Source: Chloroflexi bacterium RIFCSPLOWO2_02_FULL_71_16
GTDB lineage: Bacteria; Chloroflexota; Limnocylindria; P2-11E
Reading direction: 5' to 3'
Assembly (NCBI GenBank): GCA_001795345.1
Contig: MGON01000011.1
Coordinates: forward strand, 17,906-24,615
DNA length: 6,710 nt
The notes under the pieces are model-generated. The model saw only the letters and a program-made list of their open reading frames with translations. It made no database searches and was not told where the DNA came from. This document shows positions 4,767 through 6,710 of the stretch, piece by piece. A program made the translations under genes and the position numbers. The first letter of the stretch is position 1. Every line of letters starts with the position of its first letter.

Positions 4767-4990
4767 TACCTCGCGTGGCCATCCGAGACGCGGAAGAGGA
4801 CCTCGAAGAGCTCGCGGTCGGTGGGGCAGCGGACGGTAGCGGCGTAGGGCGGGTTCGGCGGCACGTCGAGATGCTCGCGGGTGACGAAGCGCGGCCCCAC
4901 CGTCGTGCCGTCGAAAGGGCAGCGGACCTTGTATCCCAAGAAGTCGACACGGTCGGCCTCGATGCGGCGCTTGGTCAGGTCGGCTGCCAC
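4766..4990 (-). CDS. Small hypothetical protein with two CPxD motifs
   Basis: This 74-residue soluble protein is not recognised. Two similar motifs stand out, RCPFDG at 23-28 and RCPTDRE at 54-60, each with one cysteine, separated by a Pro-rich stretch (DVPPNPPY). The cysteines could form a disulfide or contribute to metal binding, perhaps across a dimer; this is inference. There is no membrane segment. GTG 4990 is chosen because TAGAGT lies 6 nt upstream on the minus strand, giving a leaderless start. It is divergent from the peroxiredoxin-like selenoprotein with only 18 bp between start codons, so the two are probably co-regulated. Confidence 0.65.
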   Translation of the reverse strand: MAADLTKRRIEADRVDFLGYKVRCPFDGTTVGPRFVTREHLDVPPNPPYAATVRCPTDRELFEVLFRVSDGHAR

Positions 4991-4995
4991 GCTCG

Positions 4996-5002
4996 TACTC
5001 TA
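4996..5002. promoter_or_regulatory. Shared bidirectional -10 element, TACTCTA
   Basis: The heptamer reads TACTCT on the plus strand (4996-5001), 7 nt before ATG 5009. It reads TAGAGT on the minus strand (5002-4997), 6 nt before GTG 4990. The whole 18-bp intergenic region is this element plus two short spacers, so both transcripts must start at or beside their start codons. Confidence 0.6.
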
Positions 5003-5008
5003 GCCACG

Positions 5009-5512
5009 ATGCCGCCGCCCATGGGCCGCACCAAGCTCGCGTCCGAGACGCCGACGGTGCGCCCGGGCGATCCGGCGCCGCCCTTCACCCTACATTCCCA
5101 TGACGGTCGGGAGATCTCCCTCGAGGCTCTGCGCGGGCAGCGGGTCGTCATCGCGTTCATGGCCTGGGCGTTCACGAACACCTGAAACAGCGAAGCGCCG
5201 GCGCTCAGTGAGCTCCAGAAGAAGCTCGCCGGCCAGGGTGTCCAGGTGCTGGGCATCACGTGCGACACGGTCTACACGCTGCGGGACTGGGCCGAGCACC
5301 TCGGCGGACTCGAGTTCCCGCTCTGCTCCGACTTCTGGCCGCACGGTGAGGTCGCCACGGCGTACGGCGTACTGAACGCGCAGATCGGGCGGCCGGAGCG
5401 CTCGATCTTCATCCTCGACCGCGAGGGCATCGTGCGGTACGTGGACGTCCACACGCTGCGCGAGGTCCCCGACCCGGCGGAGATCGAGGAGGAGCTCGCG
5501 AAGCTCGCCTAG
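5009..5512 (+). CDS. Peroxiredoxin-like selenoprotein (in-frame TGA read as selenocysteine)
   Basis: This is a 167-residue thioredoxin-fold peroxidase of the AhpC/TSA-Bcp group, which reduces hydrogen peroxide and organic hydroperoxides in the cytosol. VRPGDPAPPFTLHSHDGREISL (17-38) is the usual peroxiredoxin opening. The active-site loop AFTNT-x-NSEAPAL contains a TGA at 5183-5185, codon 59, exactly at the peroxidatic cysteine position of TxxC (T56, then E62). The same frame continues without break: VQVLGITCDT, FPLCSDFWPHGEVATAYGV, the likely active-site Arg in RPERSIFILDREG, and a C-terminal helix. A stop exactly at the catalytic residue with all else intact points to selenocysteine. Cys85 and Cys106 could act as resolving residues. 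The usual Pro seven residues before the peroxidatic position is Ala here. ATG 5009 has TACTCT 7 nt upstream. A nonsense mutation is the alternative. Confidence 0.85.
5198..5218 (+). promoter_or_regulatory. Candidate bacterial SECIS hairpin
   Basis: Downstream of the TGA, bases 5198-5206 pair with 5210-5218: C-G, one mismatch, GG/CC, one mismatch, then GCTC/GAGC closing the 3-nt loop AGT. The loop begins 21 nt after the TGA and has G at its second position, which fits the loose bSECIS rules (loop G, spacing about 16-37 nt). A competing fold pairs GTGAGCT (5208-5214) with AGCTCGC (5223-5229). The fold was made by hand. Confidence 0.45.
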
Positions 5513-5534
5513 CGCGGTCCCTTGGCCTCGCTAG
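5509..5534. terminator. Inverted repeat joining the two convergent stop codons
   Basis: CTAGCG (5509-5514) and CGCTAG (5529-5534) are perfect 6-bp inverted copies with a 14-nt spacer. The first contains the selenoprotein TAG and the second contains the opposing gene's TAG. It could be a weak bidirectional terminator, or the symmetry may come from both genes ending in a similar codon context. Confidence 0.3.
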
Positions 5535-5977
5535 CGTGTTGGTATGAGGTAGGCCCTGCCCTCCTCAGCGACCGTGAACCGCACGCTGTCGCCGACGTCG
5601 AAGCCGGCGAGGCTGTCGCCACGGACGAGGACGTCGGCGCCGCAGTCGACCACGGCCACCTCCCCGGTGGACGTGAGGATCCCCTCGACCGTCGCGCCGG
5701 GCGCGACGAGGCCGCCGGTCACGCCCTGACCCCCGCCTCCGGGGACCGCGTCCTTCGCGACGTACTCGACGGCGATGAATACCCGGTCGCCGAGGCTCAG
5801 GCGCGCCTTGCGCATCGCTCCGGTGGCGTCACGCCCCCGCAGCTCGATCGGCGGTCCCAGCTCGCCCACGCGGACCGTCGCGACGATCGGTCCGCCGCGG
5901 CCGTCGAGGACGACGACGACGCCGCGCGTCGCCCGCTGCCGCCATCGCTCGATGAACGCGAGCTGCTCGAAATCCAT
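5531..5977 (-). CDS. Hypothetical protein with two TOBE/OB-like halves
   Basis: This 148-residue protein has no name I can give. After a short helical N-terminus (MDFEQLAFIERWRQ) come two beta-rich halves, about 31-79 and 96-147, joined by a Gly-rich linker (PGGGGQGVTGG). Both halves end alike: SLGDRVFIAVEY (61-72) and DVGDSVRFTVAEEGRAYLIP (127-146). The GDxVxxxV...LIP pattern resembles the TOBE domains of ABC-transporter ATPases and molybdate-binding proteins, small beta-barrels that bind ligands. No ATPase is attached and C112 is the only cysteine. ATG 5977 is taken as start; an in-frame GTG at 5983 would add two residues. It is divergent from pcm with a shared promoter. It converges on the selenoprotein gene, with 18 bp between stops. 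A duplicated TOBE-like module is inference; existence as a gene is well supported. Confidence 0.7.
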   Translation of the reverse strand: MDFEQLAFIERWRQRATRGVVVVLDGRGGPIVATVRVGELGPPIELRGRDATGAMRKARLSLGDRVFIAVEYVAKDAVPGGGGQGVTGGLVAPGATVEGILTSTGEVAVVDCGADVLVRGDSLAGFDVGDSVRFTVAEEGRAYLIPTR

Positions 5978-5991
5978 GGTCACGGCGTTCG

Positions 5992-5998
5992 TACGATA
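5992..5998. promoter_or_regulatory. Shared bidirectional -10 element, TACGATA
   Basis: TACGAT (5992-5997) lies 6 nt before the pcm GTG at 6004, a leaderless arrangement. The complementary strand reads TATCGT (5998-5993), 9 nt before GTG 5983 and 15 nt before ATG 5977 of the divergent gene. The arrangement copies TACTCTA at 4996. The minus-strand assignment is less certain because TACGAA (5993-5988) also fits. Confidence 0.5.
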
Positions 5999-6003
5999 GC
6001 CAG

Positions 6004-6675
6004 GTGGCTGGGAGCGACCGGCGCGTCGAGCGCGAGGCACTGGTCGGGTCCCTCGAGCGCAACGGGATACGCGACCGTGCCGTGCTCGATGCGATGGCAT
6101 GGGTCCCGCGCGAGCGCTTCGTGCCCGAGGACCTGGCGGCGGACGCCTACGTCGACCGGGCGCTGCCCATCGGAGAGGGCCAGACCGTGTCGCAGCCCTG
6201 GGTCGTGGCCCGCATGACCGAGCTGCTCGAGGCGCGCCCCGACCACCGGGTCCTCGAGGTCGGCACAGGGTCGGGCTACCAGGCCGCGGTCCTCGCCAGG
6301 ATCGTGCGGGATGTCGTCTCGGTCGAGCGTCACGCGCCTCTGGCCGAACGCGCGAGCGCGCTGCTGCGGGAGCTCGGCCTCGACAACGTGCGGGTCGTGA
6401 CCGGCGATGCGTCGGCCGGCCATGCGGCGGCGGCTCCGTACGACCGGATCATCGTGACCGCGGCCTCACCCGGCATCCACGGCGACCTCGCCGCGCAGCT
6501 GGCGCCGGGTGGCCGCATCGTCGCGCCGGTCGGCACCGAGCGCATGCAGGAGCTGGTCGTGCGGCACTCGGACGGGCGCGAGGAGCACCACGGGGGCGTG
6601 ATGTTCGTACCTCTCCTCGGCCGGGCGGGCTTCCGGCCCAACGGCGGGTCGGAGCGGAAGGGCGGCGCGGCCTAG
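6004..6675 (+). CDS. pcm: Protein-L-isoaspartate O-methyltransferase
   Basis: This cytosolic enzyme methylates isoaspartyl residues formed in ageing proteins, using S-adenosylmethionine, so that they can revert to normal aspartyl bonds. The family marker GQTVSQPWVVARM begins at residue 59, and S63 matches the catalytic serine region. SAM-binding motif I is VLEVGTGSGYQ at 83-93, followed by VVSVERH (104-110, acidic ribose-binding residue E108), VVTGDAS (131-137), APYDRIIVTAA (144-154) and LAPGGRIVAPVG (166-177). The C-terminal strand motif FVPLLGRAGF is present. The 223-residue length is usual. The GTG start at 6004 follows TACGAT by 6 nt, so it is probably leaderless. The last 15 residues are a polar Gly-rich tail. 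It is divergent from the TOBE-like gene; the next gene starts 12 nt after its stop. Confidence 0.95.
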   Translation: MAGSDRRVEREALVGSLERNGIRDRAVLDAMAWVPRERFVPEDLAADAYVDRALPIGEGQTVSQPWVVARMTELLEARPDHRVLEVGTGSGYQAAVLARIVRDVVSVERHAPLAERASALLRELGLDNVRVVTGDASAGHAAAAPYDRIIVTAASPGIHGDLAAQLAPGGRIVAPVGTERMQELVVRHSDGREEHHGGVMFVPLLGRAGFRPNGGSERKGGAA

Positions 6676-6678
6676 CAT
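6673..6678 (+). promoter_or_regulatory. Possible -10 box of the next gene
   Basis: TAGCAT overlaps the pcm stop codon and ends 9 nt before ATG 6688. It would allow the next gene its own near-leaderless transcript; co-transcription with pcm is equally possible given the 12-nt gap. Confidence 0.3.
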
Positions 6679-6687
6679 CCGCGCGAA

Positions 6688-6710
6688 ATGACCGCGGTCC
6701 TGTTCCACGG
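6688..6710 (+). CDS. Start of a further gene (3' truncated, function not determinable)
   Basis: ATG 6688 opens a frame reading MTAVLFH to the window edge, 12 nt after the pcm stop on the same strand. The opening hydrophobic strand resembles the first beta-strand of many Rossmann-like or alcohol-dehydrogenase-like proteins, but seven residues cannot identify a family. No Shine-Dalgarno is present. Confidence 0.4.

Noticed and set aside
5009..5185. The peroxiredoxin as a nonsense pseudogene or as two separate short genes
   Set aside because: The stop hits the one residue that Sec replaces in this family, both sides keep frame and family motifs, and no start codon with a ribosome site or -10 box precedes the second half.
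5980..6708. Minus-strand open frames opposite pcm
   Set aside because: The plus strand carries a complete methyltransferase with all motifs. The antisense frames have no recognisable domain.

Overview
The window is about 6.7 kb of GC-rich bacterial chromosome with short intergenic gaps and genes on both strands. The likely source is an uncultured Chloroflexota- or Actinomycetota-like lineage. The reasons are the GC-biased third positions, frequent GTG starts and a series of apparently leaderless genes whose TANNNT -10 box lies 6-7 nt before the start codon. No marker gene fixes the phylum, so this placement is inference.

Layout. 1-767 is the 3' end of a surface-type protein built from repeated carboxypeptidase-regulatory-like (beta-sandwich) modules. 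803-935 holds two tandem 66-bp copies of a REP-like palindromic repeat. 974-1552 encodes a small membrane protein related to the membrane domain of urate hydroxylase PuuD, followed by a strong hairpin. 1705-2016 is a small membrane-anchored protein that converges on, and overlaps, a small acidic hypothetical protein (2331-1999, minus). 2367-2618 is a YggX-like Fe(2+)-trafficking protein with two extra CxxC pairs. 2642-2717 (minus) is tRNA-Pro(GGG). It diverges from a family-4-type 4Fe-4S uracil-DNA glycosylase (2748-3491), whose basic C-terminal tail runs 161 nt antisense into a DUF2231-Rieske fusion protein (4257-3331, minus). Divergent from that are a small excisionase-type HTH protein (4340-4618) and a 20-residue lysine-rich peptide (4662-4724) with the best Shine-Dalgarno in the window. 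A small hypothetical gene (4990-4766, minus) shares an 18-bp promoter with a peroxiredoxin-like gene (5009-5512). A hypothetical protein with two TOBE/OB-like halves (5977-5531, minus) then diverges from pcm, protein-L-isoaspartate O-methyltransferase (6004-6675). A further gene begins at 6688.

The most important observation is the peroxiredoxin-like gene. It has an in-frame TGA at 5183-5185, exactly where the peroxidatic cysteine of the TxxC motif should be, and the same frame continues with intact peroxiredoxin sequence to 5512. A plausible bacterial SECIS hairpin follows. It is best read as one selenoprotein gene that standard gene callers would split or truncate.

Functionally the region is housekeeping with a redox and repair flavour: a Sec peroxidase, protein repair (Pcm), uracil excision, iron handling (YggX-like) and a Rieske membrane protein. 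They are separate transcription units, mostly divergent pairs with shared promoters and convergent pairs with shared or overlapping 3' ends, not one operon. No intergenic stretch exceeds about 220 bases, and no mobile element or CRISPR array was seen.
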